From contig CM037777.1 in NCBI GenBank assembly GCA_021229015.1, positions 28,085,584 through 28,149,583 on the forward strand: a DNA stretch of 64,000 nt, written 5' to 3'. The stretch is from Solen grandis. Its lineage: Eukaryota; Mollusca; Bivalvia; Adapedonta; Solenidae. The position numbers and the translations under genes are program-made. This document shows, in pieces, positions 32,137 to 45,480 of the stretch; within the stretch, counting starts at the first letter, position 1, and the number at the start of each line of letters is the position of its first letter. The notes under the pieces were generated by a model that worked only from the letters and a program-made list of their open reading frames with translations, did not search any database and was not told the origin of the DNA.

Positions 32137-32669
32137 TTAAAGCAGCTCGTTCACAGATGATCGGTAGAAATTTAAAATAACAATTTTCTAACCCCCCCCC
32201 CTCCCCCTCTCTCTCTCCTCTCTCTCTCTCCCGTTGGTGTTGGTGAAATCTTTGTTTCCTGACAAATATACTCGGAAAGTGTAGGTCACATTGCACAGGA
32301 AAACGCTTTTTTCGTAAACGCAACTTCGACGAAATCGGTTAAATTTAGAATACGCTATCATACGCTATTCCGCAACATGGCATGCGCACCAGTTCAGTGA
32401 AGTGATTTTGGAAGTTCATCCTATGAAGTTAGAATGCGGGAAAAGTGAATGAATCTTAAAGGTTTTATCAGTCTAATTATAGATTCAATACCATTTGTGA
32501 CGGTTTTGCATGTAATGGGGAAACCACTCATTTTTTTCCAGTCACGGATGGTTGCATTGGGTGACATTGCGTCTGTAGATGGGTTTTGAAAGGCGTAATA
32601 CACACATATAGTTAAAAATCAAATTCTTAGTTAATGACTCAATGACCGTCTGTGAACAAGCTGCTTTAA
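32137..32669. mobile_element. TTAA-flanked MITE with AGCAGCTCGTTCACAGA ends
   Basis: TTAA at 32137-32140 and 32666-32669 borders inverted ends AGCAGCTCGTTCACAGA and TCTGTGAACAAGCTGCT. The 525-bp interior includes a C/CT tract (32190-32231). A right-end relative lies at about 55030-55110 (CTGTGAACGAGCTGCCTTAA). TTAA targeting suggests piggyBac or Kolobok. Confidence 0.6.
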
Positions 32670-32749
32670 ATATTTTGTAAAACAAAAAGGGTAGAATGTA
32701 TACCATTCTTATTTAGGAGTTATTCGTATTTAAGGTGAAGTAACGTTGT

Positions 32750-33025
32750 TGAGCCTGGCCATATTATCCTGATACCAAACCGGTGGATGGTACTGAAAAC
32801 TGACCCTTTCCAAAGTATACTGGAATCAAACTCATATCTTAATATTTCCAAAATATGACTAAATAAAGAAAATATCCAGGCGAAATTTCTTTGTTTGTTG
32901 GGCTTGAAGATTCATGACATTCGACAGGGTTTCAGTCATTGAAATATCGCGCTCTAGGCATGTTACCACACCCGGTCCTATTACCCTACCACCGGGCCAA
33001 CCAGTCTTGGCACCACCCGGTCCGA
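32750..33025 (-). mobile_element. two SINE A fragments
   Basis: 32750-32800 keeps CCATATTATCCTGATACC. 32890-33025 keeps the tail complement TTTGTTTGTTGGGCTTGAAG and CCACCGGGCCAACCAGTC. Confidence 0.55.
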
Positions 33026-33351
33026 AATGTTGTATCCAAGAGAAAACAAGGATTATAATATTGCAAGAAAGGTATGACAGATGATAAAAAAAATCCTATT
33101 TCTTATTTTACGATTCATTAAATACCGTCATCATAATTAATACATGCGGTGTTGTTTAAATTTCGTTATTTCATAACTAATGACAAAATAATTGGATACA
33201 TTAACGTTCGGGACTTCTAATTATGTCCGCTAAGAAGGGAAAACCGGTGGATATTAACTTGACAATGTAATGTTTCCGCCTGCTGTGTTTATGTTACATG
33301 TGAAAATGAAAATGAAATGTCAGTTGACAGATTAGTGCGTCTGAAGTCCTT

Positions 33352-33593
33352 TTAACCTTTTCTCTCATATAGACTCATTTTGACGCACTCAATAGGTACC
33401 ACATAAAGCCTGATCTGCAGAAAACCACTGTTAAACCTTACCAAATTTAATTGTAAAGTCCTCATTACCAGACCACTGAGGAGCAGCGAACAGCATAAAA
33501 CCTGATCAGCCTGCGAGTTACTCGCAGGCTGATCTGGTTTTATGCTGTTCGCATAGGTCTTTCCATGGTGTCCTCTATGAGGGAAAGGGTTAA
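33352..33593 (-). mobile_element. piggyBac-like MITE, copy 3
   Basis: TTAA at 33352-33355 and 33590-33593 borders a reverse copy of 829-1058. The hairpin around GCCTGCGAGTTACTCGCAGG is complete. A fragment of the GGTAATCC MITE follows at 33597-33640. Confidence 0.7.
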
Positions 33594-33640
33594 GCCTTTG
33601 AAGGACCATGATAACAATCAAATGATTGGTGGAATACCTT

Positions 33641-34721
33641 CAACATATTAATACTAAGCGTCCGTGTCACAGAGCTCCTCCTTAACACACTTGTCCTTAC
33701 AAACCAGTCAGAACCAAGACAAGTATATCATTTCATGCTTTCTGTGAAAGGACTGATAAAATAAAATCCCCCAACATGAAAGAGACGACGCCAGATCCTA
33801 AGAGGGGAGAGACAGGAAAATGTTGAAAACTCGAATAAAAGCATAAAATGAATAAAACATGTATTGATTTTTCTTAGAGATCGTAATTTATTTCCTTTGT
33901 GGGCATAGAAAATACATAATTTCATTCGTGGCTTCATCATTCGTGAAATAGTATTCTCCATGATCACACTCATAACATTGCGATCGGGATTCGAACATAT
34001 CATTTCCTGCCCCTAGTCATGCAAGGAGACATTTGACCCATATTTCCTTGCACAGAGGACATGAAAAACATTACAATTGCAATTCGATCAACATAAGCAA
34101 CAATCTTACTTTTGAAATAGTGAAAATTTGTCCGTTACACAATCAAAATTTTACCCCACAGTAAAACGAAACAGCACATCTCGAAAACTGGTATATTTGA
34201 TGTCGAGTTAAACCGAGAGTTTTTAACACATTTTAATATGAACATCGCATGACTCTGTTTGAAAAAAAAATCCTGATAATACAATGGATATAGTTTGAAT
34301 CGATATAAAGACCAACGCTCACTTCAGCATATTAAAAGCATGACCCTCCAGTCGAACTTTCAAACCTGACTTCTATCACAAAATCCGTGCCTTTACAGAT
34401 ATATTGTAGTTTGACAATTTCCTGGAAGATCCATCATCTTTAGAACTGATTATATTCCTCAAGAATCTGATTTACGACAACGCTGTTTGTCTATAAATCT
34501 CCGAACAACAATCCTGGCAGATTAAGTCAAACAACAGCAACAACATAGCGTCTTAACCTACCACAGAAATGCACGTGCAGATCACGTTCAACAACGTACG
34601 TCTTCACTGGTACATTTCAAAACTACGTTTCTTGTTAATTGTGTTAGCGCAACCTCATGACAAAGATGATCATTTTTTAAACATTGATTATCACATCATA
34701 TATGAATCACCATCGTTGGCT
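33641..34721. other. unrecognised spacer
   Basis: Nothing recognised in about 1.1 kb. Confidence 0.4.
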
Positions 34722-35000
34722 CCGGTGGCTGCGTATATAGCCATTACCGGCGAGGCCGGAGAAAACCCCACGAGTCCATGGGTAAAAGTTGGAAATTTAA
34801 AAAAAAAAATCCTGATCAGAGCAATTTTTACATAGTTTTATATTAAATAAGAAGTCATTTGGCAATCAGAAAAAACAACCTGAAGTTCCGGAATATTCCT
34901 GAAAACACTTTTACCCATACCTGTTTGGACGGGCTACTACATTACCCTCTCACTTACGTGAAAAGGAATCGAACCCGGGACGCATTGGTAAGATCCTGGC
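34722..35000 (-). mobile_element. SINE C relative, interrupted
   Basis: Keeps GCCGGAGAAAACCCCACGAG and GAATCGAACCCGGGACGCAT, as in 31740-31938, but about 120 bp of unrelated AT-rich sequence separates them and the tail is lost. Confidence 0.45.
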
Positions 35001-35559
35001 TGCCAAAAATGGTTATCATTTATCGTAACCCCTTTTTTTCTTGGCGAAACAATTAAAAGCTATCAGGGACCTTATGGTGGACAAACTGGGCCCTTAAAGG
35101 CCCTTTATATCTCATAATGATTCTGTTTTCATGAAAACGAAAATATTAAATAATATGGACATATTGTAGACTAACGCAATGGTACATAATGTTTAAATAT
35201 CTTCTGCAAAATAACAGTTAAACGCAATGAATATATTTATCAAATTAAGAAATATAGTATTTTGGATAGATGTAAAAATATTCTCAATGTTTACATTTTG
35301 CAATGGCGAGTATTCCCGAAGACAGTCTGTAATGGAAATAATTTGAATTTGAATACATAATTTGTTTATCTGCTACGTCATCATTTTATGCACTCGCGAT
35401 TGGTTAACGGAGACAAACGGAATGACAATGGAAAAATAACGAAGATATGCAGAATAAGCAAATTAGTTATTTTTGTCAAAAATTGAATGATCTTAAGTAA
35501 AATATTCTTCTTTATTTATGCTTTTCCTTTTCATGCATTGCAGTAATGCTGTCGTCAAC
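35001..35559. other. unrecognised spacer
   Basis: AT-rich, no gene recognised. Confidence 0.35.
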
Positions 35560-35649
35560 GAGTATATACAGATTTAATCTCGTAACAAATTTGAAGCACA
35601 TACTTTCCTTTTCTGTCCAAAAAGTATACTCTGCTTTTGGAAGCATGAT

Positions 35650-36780
35650 GTGCTTTTAACGAAACTGATAATCATTGAAACAATTTCATCTTTAAATAGA
35701 AATAAAAGTAGTGGTTGTGATGATATTGTGCCTGACTTTTTTATTGATTCTAAAATATTCATAACACCTTTCTTGGTAAAAATATTCAATAAAATTTTCG
35801 AAACAGGTGTATATCCTGAAATGTGGACCAAAGATATTATAATACCATGTTTTAAAAAAGGTGATAAATCAAACCCTGCTAATTATAGAGGTATTACATT
35901 AATAAATTCAATGGCTAAAATTTTCTCTTTGTGTCTTAGAAATAGATTAAAAAAATGGTGTGAAGATGAAAATGTTTTCATAGAAAATCAGTTTGGTTTT
36001 AGAGGTAACCGTAGTACATTTGACTGCATTTTTATTTTACACACACTAATTCAAAATATATTATCTAAAAGTTAGAAACTATATTGTGTTTTTATAGACT
36101 ATAAATCATGCTTCGATACAATATCTATTGATAACTTATGGATAAATTTGGTACAGTGTGGTATTAGTTGTAAGTTCTTGAACATGTTAAAATCTTTATA
36201 TTCTAAGGTGTCGGCATGTGTTAGATCGTCTCAAAGTAAACTTTCAGATTGCTTTAATATCATGATCGGTTTGAAGCAAGGAGAGCCCCTCTCCCCGATA
36301 TTATTTCTCCTTTTCGTGAATGACATAAATGAATGTTTAGATTTTGATAATCTCACAGATACAGATCTCCAGCTTCTAACGTCATATTTAATGTTGTTTG
36401 CTGATGATATAGTGTTATTTACTACGGATAAAGTAAGTCTGCAACTACAAATAGATAACATATATTTATACTCTCAAAAATGGGGTTTCACAATATATGT
36501 GGATAAGACAAAAATATGTATTTTTGAAAAAAAGAAATCTAACAATAATTTTGAATGGTAGATAAATCATGTAAAAATTGAAGTAGTTGATAATTTTTGT
36601 TATCTTGGCATCAAATTTGTAAAGTCCGGAAATCTTAGATTTGCAGTAAGGGCATTGTCGGATCAAGCATCAAGAGTCTTGAATAATTTATGTTTGTTAT
36701 TTAAAAAAGTATCATGTGATTTAAAGATAAAATTATCATTATTTGACAAACTAATTACGCCAATTTTATTATTATGGTCC
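35650..36780 (+). pseudogene. LINE reverse transcriptase, broken
   Basis: Recognisable RT blocks in one frame: NKSSGCDDIVPDF (block 1-2), ANYRGITLINSMAKIF (block 2a-3), IENQFGFRGNRST (block 3), GLKQGEPLSPILFLLFVNDI (block 5) and the catalytic LFADDIVLF (near 36400). Stops interrupt the frame at 36073-36075 and 36559-36561, and a 1-base shift occurs near 36765. These few lesions indicate a relatively recent death. No ATG-initiated host gene is involved. Confidence 0.8.
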
Positions 36781-36887
36781 TGAGGTATGGGGTGTTTATA
36801 ATTATGCTGATGTTGACAGACTACATCTTAAATTTTTGAAACGTATATTAGGGGTACGCAAACAAACTGTTAATAACGCTGTGTATG

Positions 36888-37373
36888 GGGAACTGTAGTG
36901 GTGAGCTGATTAATCATAAAGTCAACAAATCAGTGACGAGCTACTGGTTGACGTGACGATGACGACGAAAATAATTCGTTGACGAATTATTGACCAAAAA
37001 AGGGGGTGTTGTTAATATTTCAACGCGCATCTGATTGGGTAATTTCATTAATTTGATAAATTGATACTTGCAAAGTTGCACTTTGCACATCGGTGGCCTC
37101 TGGTTGTAACCTCTTATACTTTATCTCGGTTCAATGTTTCTACATGTATTTGAATATTTGAGAAATTAACATCTATACCTGATACATATCTATATAATTT
37201 ATATAGTACAGAATACTTTATTTTCATGTTGTACAGTAAGAGAGTTTTAATAGGCATTTACTCCAAACATGGTATATTTGGTATTTAATCATGATTAATC
37301 AATTAATCAGTGACTTTTGTCTCTGATTAATCGACGAATATTTTTTCGACTGATTCCAATCACTAGGGAACTG
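36888..37373. mobile_element. hAT-like MITE nested in the LINE
   Basis: The 8-bp duplication GGGAACTG lies at 36888-36895 and 37366-37373. Between them, 470 bp begins TAGTGGTGAGCTGATTAATC and ends TGATTCCAATCACTA, so the ends are short imperfect inverted repeats starting TAGTG. Internal GATTAATC/GATTAATCGACG repeats are typical of one hAT MITE style. An 8-bp duplication is the hAT signature. Excision of the element with one GGGAACTG would return the LINE frame exactly. No transposase is present. Confidence 0.75.
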
Positions 37374-37889
37374 GGTAGGCTACCATTATGTACTATAGCT
37401 TTACTAAGATCATTAAGGTACTGGTCAAAAATTTCTACTTCCAATAACAACCTAATCCATGCAGCATATAACAGCCAGTTGAATAATTATTTTCCAATAA
37501 ATGATAGTTGCTGGATGAGTAAAATCAAAAGTACATTAGATAACCTTGGTTTTTCAAATCTTTGGTTAAGCGAAAATCTTAATGTTAAATTCTATCCAAA
37601 ACTTTTTGAGCGTATTAGAGACCAATTTATTCAATCGTGGAGAACGCAAGTAACTACTTGTAGAAAATTAGAGTATTATGTTAGATTTAAAAGAGATTTT
37701 GAATTTGAACCATATCTATATAACATTAAGAATGATTTGTTGAGAATATCACTTACACGTTTTCGATTAAGTTCCCATAATTTAGCTATTGAGTCTGGTA
37801 GATTTACCAATACGAATAGGGAAGATAGAATTTGTTTATTATGTAATCAAAGACAGAGTCAAATATCATTTTTTATTAGTCTGTCCTAA
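37374..37889 (+). pseudogene. LINE C-terminal domain, broken
   Basis: Continues the LINE protein after the nested MITE with about 165 codons, ending in a CxxC motif (CLLCNQ) near residues 172-177. This is normally the start of a CCHC-type finger, but the frame is lost by a shift at about 37860-37870. Codons matching the rest of the finger (VCPKYKD) continue in another frame. Confidence 0.7.
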
Positions 37890-38338
37890 ATATAAGGATA
37901 TAAGAAATTCATTTTTTTAACCAATTTTAATATTATGTCAAGTAAGTCTAGAAAAAAGTGTCTAAATCTTGCAAAATATGTTAAAAAAGCAATGGATTGA
38001 GAGTATCTCTCTTAAAATAATTATTTTTCAGATTAACAGTATATTTTATGAGTATACTGTATTGCAATACATTGTCTCTATATTCGGCATTGTCGTATTC
38101 TTCTTCTTGATTCTTATCAACTGATTCGTTATACATGTATATGTATTGTCTGTATGGTGTTATGCGCAAACATTGTATTATGTATGAGTTTGGGTGAATG
38201 GCAATGTTATTTGCCGATATGCCAAATAAATGAGTTGTTTGAGTTTGAGTTTGATAAATTAATTAATCAAAATGTCACGAACATTCCTGCGTACGATCAT
38301 CATAGTCCACACAATGGCGCTCATGAACGGGTGCATGT

Positions 38339-38512
38339 TAAGGTTATCTATCCATCATTAAATTGTGATCATGGTCCTTTAAGTGATCATTGGAATTTTG
38401 TAGAAAATCCAAGCCTCTATAACTCCAAGTCAATAGATGCTTGTATCTGCACTGAAGTCTTTTTAAGCATTGGAAGAACCATGATTATAATTGAATGATG
38501 GGTGGACTAACA
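38339..38512 (+). mobile_element. GGTAATCCATCCATCA MITE, copy 5
   Basis: Both ends are diverged (AAGGTTATCTATCCATCATT and TTGAATGATGGGTGGACTAA); the ATGCTTGTATCTGCACTGAA centre is kept. Confidence 0.65.
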
Positions 38513-38964
38513 ATGCGGTATATATTAGTGCAAGGCAGCTCACCTACGGGCATATTGTAAAGTGGATTGTTCAGAAGTTCGAATCCTTTTGGTTGCAATT
38601 ACGGTATTTTTGTATCGAAACATGACAATTTTGGCTCGAATAGAAAAAAAGGATGATTAATATCAAAATTAAAAGGGTAATACGCAATAGCATTCGATAA
38701 GTATATCGTCGTATTTAAAATCAATCCAATTTGGACAAATGAAAACCCGGAAAAAACATGTTCACGACTGTCTAAGATGAAAGAGGCAACATAATTAATT
38801 CTGAAGTTAATCCTTAATCAGCTTAGATCAATTATATGCCAATTTGGTTCAGGGTAAAGTCTACAGCTGCAGTGCCTTTCCCAGGTTATCACAAATGACA
38901 TTATCTGGCGGCCATCTCCAATGAGTGTTTTATCTTTTCGTGTACACGTAATAGATTTTGTTTG

Positions 38965-39215
38965 TTTTGGATTTAACGCTTCGCCGACAGTATTTCAGTC
39001 ATTTTGGAACATATTGTCGACGTTTAACACATCTCTACAGCGTTGTCTAGCCGTGTTATCACACCACGTGATTCCACTCCAAGTCACTAGAACTACTACA
39101 GTGTTGTCTTACTGCGAAATAACGTCACATGATTCCACTCAAAGTCACATTATCCTGACACCAGGTCAACCAGTCCTGGAACAACCCTTATATATGTTGA
39201 GCCAAACACGGGAGA
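38965..39215 (-). mobile_element. SINE A, reverse, with internal duplication
   Basis: Contains the tail and core complements twice (ACACCACGTGATTCCACTCC and CGTCACATGATTCCACTCAA), then CCTGACACCAGGTCAACCAG. The head is missing. Confidence 0.55.
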
Positions 39216-41292
39216 CATGCCAATGCTTTGGTCGTAATCTAAAGTATAAGGTGAAATTAAGCCGCCATGTATTGCTAACTAAACTGGAAAAGAGGTTTGG
39301 CTTACATTTATGAATAATATTAAGACAGTAAAGGTGGAAAGTAAATATGGAAGCTTAAGCTAATTTCTAATAGGAAGGCAGCCGAAAGCATTCTTACCCT
39401 AACTTTAAAGTTAATGTATGCAAGAAATTCTCCAATATGTTCACCACTTAGTGAGAAAATTTGACAGACTCTAGCTGTTGATTGGTCTCCGATAGTGGTC
39501 CACCCACCCCGGAACAGGAGGTAGGACCACTGAACGCCGGTAAGACCAAAAATGTTGAGGTCTTTAATCTAAGAATCTTTATTCGGTAATTTCAGCGTAA
39601 AATGACAACTTCCCTATGACAGAGCATGACTACCACACAATAGTAGTATAGTCTATTTACATATTCAGGGGGGGGGGGGGGGGAATCTCCGCTCCCGGAA
39701 ATTTGGGATAACAGTGTTCTTATCAGATCCAGGGGTGGGGGTTTTGGGGCTCAACATCATGCCCTTATATGTTAAAATTGAAAGAAGGAAAGAATCATTT
39801 GGGTTTCCTTATATTTCTTCCATTTTCTAATACATAAAATTGCTTGACCCGCCATGGTACTATCACCTACATCGGAATGGTTAGTTTTACACACTTGATT
39901 ATAATTTCATAAATATTTTGGTCATACTAAATCACATTTAACAGTTTTAACATTTGGATAAAGTTTAATTTTGATTTTCTATTATTTGTTACGTGTCGCC
40001 AAGACAAAAAGAAATTAGCACAAGTGATGGTATGTTTACAGATCTTAGAAAACGCAGAAGAAAGAGAGAAGGGGGGGAAGACTTGATAATGACGGAAAAG
40101 AAGTGTAGATTGATGTTGATATTTCCATGGAGTGTTCCTTTTTTATGAAAGTGAATTATGTTCACTGTATGAGGGGGTTAGGGGGTTTACGTTTAGGGGG
40201 TTTACGTTAGTCCCCCTCCCCCAACACTAATCCCTTGCATTAATGATAATTTTGATCTTCCCGGACCCCCATGTTTTCATTGATGCTACACACAGACCCA
40301 GAAGGTCGACGGTGAATGATTAATTTCATATAACTAGCAAATACATGAACATATTCATTTCGTCATTTGTAAAAGAAATATCACCCGCATCGCTCTAAAG
40401 TATTGTCCTTCTACATGACAGTCAAGCATTTCAGCCATCCATTCCTTGGCCACCTATACCACAGGTAACACTTTTTAAATCTCTCTGTCCGTATTATTTT
40501 TATTTTCGAGCACATGGTTCGTTCCTCCATCTACCTACATATAATGATTAATCCATCCATTTGATAATAATCAAGTTATTTTCTCCATATATGAAGCGAT
40601 GACTATCTTTGTATAACTGTGTATATATATATATAGACTATACATTCATCAGTTATGCCCATCCATCCATCTATCCATCCATCTATCCACTTGTCTCTCC
40701 AATCATTCCATCATATATCTATACATGTTTATATTTAACATCATAATATTTTATATACTACAGGACTATTACGTGTATTATCTGACATATCTTACTCAGC
40801 TGTCTGTTTTTATTATTGACATTATTGTATCATAAATTCAGAATTATTGCCTTAACTTTGACATATCTTTAACACAAATTCAAATCGGAGAAAATAAACA
40901 TACCGTTTTTTTTGCCCTATAAATACCACTGGGAGTTTTATATCCAAACACACACAGGTGAACACAGCTAAGTTATCCAAAAAACATTAGTCGCACCACG
41001 TCACATGCCGATCACCGATGTATCCCAGGCACATCCGCAACACAAAAACACTCCGGTACACGGTATCACACTAAGCCTTGTAGTGCAAGCGCACGCCCTC
41101 TCTCACCGTCGAACTGGTACAAACTGAAAGTAGCACGCAGAGTCCGTGAGATATAGTACACTTCCCATTATCTCTTTCTTCTTCCCACTCTCTCTATCCC
41201 ATGCGTCACGTGTTAACGAAAAGTAAGACAAAGATATTAGGATATTTGACCAACTTATTTAACATGGATAATTATAAAAAGGAAAATATAAG
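39216..41292. other. 2 kb with no recognised gene
   Basis: Contains a G run (39668-39683), a duplicated GGGGGTTTACGTT near 40185-40210, a TA run near 40622-40633 and (CATC)n near 40660-40690. Confidence 0.45.
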
Positions 41293-41319
41293 AATCTCTC
41301 TCTCTCTCTCTCTCTCTAC
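41293..41319. repeat. (CT)n microsatellite
   Basis: An uninterrupted CT run. Confidence 0.95.
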
Positions 41320-44300
41320 ATTTCCGCAACTCAGTATGATCGCTGCATATTAAACATTTCATATGATTTGCCCGATGATCACGGGATTTACAAATTTGGG
41401 GAACGGCTGATTGACTTCGATAGTCAGAATATGTGTCACAGTATTATATCTACATAAATTATGTACATACATGAAGACAGATGCATATAGTTTTGGTTGT
41501 GTTGTGTTTTGGCTAGACACACGTTACATTTTTTCTTAGTACAACTGAAAAATGAATTAAATATCAATATTCATAATTAGAAGAAATGTCGGAAACCTGC
41601 TCGGTAGAAACAAGAAATAAAAGACAAAGGAGGCGAATGACCTCAGGTTAAGCCAATTACTGTCAGAAAGAGAAAGTGGAGTCTTTAAAGTACAGAAACA
41701 TCTCGGCCCTGTCTTTGCCTGCCGTCCAGTTCCTGGGGAAAGTCTTATCTCGTAGTAACTCACGTGGAATGGTCCACCTTCAACAAGTTCCTATCAACGT
41801 CTGGCTAATGATTCATACAGAGGAAGGTGAAGCGAGGTGGAGGGGGTGGGGGCATCCTCTTCCTATCACTCCTCCTCCTCTTCATCATCTGGCAGGTCTT
41901 GGAGACGTTCTCCAAACCAAGAACTATAAATCCCACTTAATCAGCACCATTGTAAATGTGATTTAAAGGGTTCAAACTGTCAATAAATTTTGATAATGAA
42001 GATAGCATATCATAGAGGAAGCAAAGATAGAAAACATATCGGTAACTTATAATATTTGAGGTCAAACACAGTGATGTGTGTGTGGATTGTCGTGTATATG
42101 AAGAAAAGAAAGAAATGGCAGACGACACGTACGTAGCTATTCTGCCTAATGAGCTTAATGTTTAAACAAGTTTCTTGCGTGTATCATTCAAATGTCCACG
42201 AACAGTGTGTTTCATAACATCTACAGGTACATGTACTTACTCTGTGTGATTGTTATTCCTACTACATCATTGTAGAAGTTATTTGATATCGTTCATATGG
42301 CAAAGTGCAATTACAACCAAGGCAGTCAAAAATTGTTCCGCATGACGTCTGTTTTGAGCAATTTTGAAGTGAAGTCTTTGCTTAAAGTTCACAAACCTTA
42401 CTAAGCGGTATGTGAATACCGCCTTGATTCGCCAATAAATCTACTCATATGTTTCATATCTCATTTAAATACTGCTTATTAATGATATAATTCTTTCAAA
42501 TGTGCCATGTACTTTAATATTTCGTAAGAAAGAAACGGTGAAATGCGTATCTACTTAATTTTAAGAATCAAAATATTACTTCGTGTTTAAAGACCGTCTT
42601 AAAAGAATCCCACTAAATGAAAATAATAATTGAAAGCCACCAACGCATAGATGATAGATATATTGTAAAATGCATATTATAAGGTAATGTAACATATACA
42701 AGTGGTTACAGCTAGAATGTACTGTTTACTAGACCTTTATTATGTTAACAAGAGGCAAGTTTATCAGGAGGAACAGATATTGCTGAATCTATCACGATGT
42801 GTGTAAGTCAGCTTGCGATAAAACCGTGATTAATATATCGCTGTTTACATCGTCCCTGTCCGATAATCGTAACCGGATTGGACGTCCGATTTATCATGAA
42901 GTCGTTCTACACGTTACCATGGACAAGATCGTTAATATACATTATAAAACAAAACCACAAACCACGAACCACCATTTTCTGATAAAAGCTTCTTAGCTGA
43001 CGAGAACAGTCTCGGCACAAACCTCTCAAACGTCATGACGTCCTTATAAAGTCTTATATTCATATGAAAAATTGTATAAATGTCGCAAAATTAATCTACG
43101 GTAAGTTTACCTGTGTATTGCAAGTAAATGCAGGTTCATTTTCATAGAAATAATAATAATAAAAAAAACAACAAGGCATGAGACCCATGGACGCTTTCTT
43201 ATCACCATGGCAGACAAGAAGCTATTACCTCTCTCTAAACTAAACTCTGATCACCTACCCTGACCTATTGACCACTTCACCATTACTGGGTTTTTGCAAT
43301 ACTCGGTATAATTCGCTGACTAAAACTGACCAATCAGTGACTTGGAGGAAATCTAAGGTTTATGTCCAGTTTAACAACATGTGGAATTTTACACCAGCGT
43401 TTAGATAAGGTGTTCGGGAAGTGCTCGTTGATTTGCGTAGTTATACGTCTCATTTCAGAGCGAAATGGTCTTTATGCTTGCCACGATTCAAAGTGGTCTA
43501 ACACAACCCAAACATGTATTACGTTATGTAACAAATAACATCCCCCATCCGATCTCCGTCCTGATCGGATATATTACCCAACAATCTGAAGATACGATCA
43601 AATGGACTGCTACAGTAAACTACATATAATTGGGTAATTAGATTAGCACGGTGTCTTGCCTTAGATAACCTGCACACACACATTAAAACAGGGTCATTAT
43701 CATTATCCGACCATAAACCATGTGTGGCTGGCCCGGGGGTACAGTATACGCGCGTGTAGGTGTTGAACTTACGTATAAAAACATACGTAGCACACGTCAA
43801 CTCGCGGTCATATGCCAGGCCTTGCAGTCTTTTTAACAGTGTGTATGATCTTAATTACTGAAATAGATTCAAAGATAAACCAAATTTATGATGAAGTCCA
43901 AGGACACTTCACGTTTCAGTCAAAATGATGATTTATTTTAATTCTCCACCGAATTACTAATGTGTATGTGTGTGTGTGGGGGGGGGGGACATATTTGTTC
44001 CGTCCGTCAGTTGGTACGTACAAAATGTATATTTCATTGTGTCAATGATTTGCTGCAGGGCAGAGTATCTTTGTAAAGAGACCATGTTAACGGGTATGTT
44101 TCATCTTTAGTGATATCCGTACAGCACACTTTATTCGTATATAACCGTATTTTTTTCAAGGGAACCAGTCATATCTGCCATATGCACCGTCGTCAGGACG
44201 CCCTGATTGTGATGAAAATATCGTCTCTTTATTGCAGATCAGTAATACGCTTTATTTTAGTAAAAAAATCGAATAAGATTAGTTTTGACTGAAATAAAAT

Positions 44301-45284
44301 TGTTCTAGCACAAGGTGATATTTGTATGTCATCATCATGGCCAGATGAATTTACGGGGCGGACCACTCTGTCAACGGGACCAGTTAGCCAAAAATAAAAA
44401 AAAGTTTAAAAAAAAATCAATTCTAGCAATCAAACCGTTTCTTCCCCTGACTTCTTCAGTTGTCTGGGGAACCACTGGCAGTCAATATAGAAACAATAAT
44501 TGAAACCACTGAAAAGCAATGCAATAGCACTTGCTGCGTGAGTACGACGTCGAGATGTAGACTACACCAGAAATAATTGCAACAAAATAAGTAAAGGAAA
44601 CCAAGAAAAATGTTTCTTTACGTCAACCGTCCCTATTTTTGTTACATCCGACTTGTTTTTATTGCAAATGCGTAATTAGGAAGAAAACATCAAACGAAAC
44701 AATAGCGCAATAGTCTTTCACATATCTATATATCACATTGTGTTTAAGTTTTACAGCGGAACTGTTAATTAAGATTCCTCTTTAGTTACGTTTCTTATAC
44801 TTCGTAGCGACTCCAAGTGTACAACACGGAATTATCACGTGCTAGAATATGCTGTTATAAGATGAACGTCTAGTTCTTGACAAAGAATGTCTCACAAACG
44901 GCATTTTGTATGGAAACACTTCCTGTACCATACGTTCTGGTATTTCGTATAATGATACAGAATTAGATTGTTATGAATTGTTTTATATGTATTCAGATAA
45001 GTTTAATTTGATATCTGTGGCTCATTCATGCACACAAATGGGGCAGACAGATGATATTGTCTTTCCGCAGGGGCACACTTCATACTTGCTTCTACTGACA
45101 ACAGTTATTTTGTTATGTGAAAATGGAATATTCCAAGATAAGCCAAGAGCAATACTATAATTTCACCATTAACCTAATATACTAAGAAATATGTGTTCCA
45201 TTGAGACTAAAGATACACCGCGGCATGCGATATTTCGTGCTGGCTGCTGGGCAAAGGGCGCACTTATTTTAACGTGCTTCTTTC
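41320..45284. other. 4 kb without a recognised gene
   Basis: No shared repeats and no recognisable domain on either strand. 41640-41945 is more GC-rich and has open frames on both strands. A G run lies at 43978-43988. Confidence 0.4.
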
Positions 45285-45480
45285 TTTGATAGCTTGGGTT
45301 AAACGTCCCATCGACAGTATGTTAATCATATGGGGACTTGTGTCTACATGTATACGATATAGTGCTGCAACTCAGCAAAATCACGCTATAGACATATGGC
45401 ATGATACCACACACAGCCACATTAGCCTGACACCGGGTCAACCTATCCAGGAATGCCTACGTGTCCTTAGCATCACTCAC
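45285..45480 (-). mobile_element. SINE A body fragment
   Basis: Complements of GACATATGGCATGATACCAC and GACACCGGGTCAACC are visible. The head is missing; a separate head lies at 45775-45845. Confidence 0.55.

Larger units (their letters stand above)
35560..38260 (+). mobile_element. 5'-truncated non-LTR retrotransposon (LINE), decayed
   Basis: A reverse transcriptase is readable from about 35590, starting inside the RT domain, followed by a C-terminal domain and a 3' tail. The endonuclease and ORF1 are missing, as is usual for 5'-truncated LINE insertions. The tail near 38220-38255 has GCCAAATAAATGAG and repeated GAGTTT. A hAT-like MITE is nested at 36896-37365. Jockey/CR1-like clades have this domain layout, but I cannot assign the clade. 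Confidence 0.8.

Noticed and set aside
39668..39683. G-run as a G-quadruplex regulatory site (also the C-run at 54378-54405)
   Set aside because: Single homopolymer runs without spaced G tracts; better explained as slippage-prone simple sequence.
41866..41943. Minus-strand last exon encoding an acidic C-terminus (ends DLPDDEEEEE)
   Set aside because: The upstream acceptor has a weak pyrimidine tract and the Glu run comes from a GA-rich repeat; no matching upstream exon was found.
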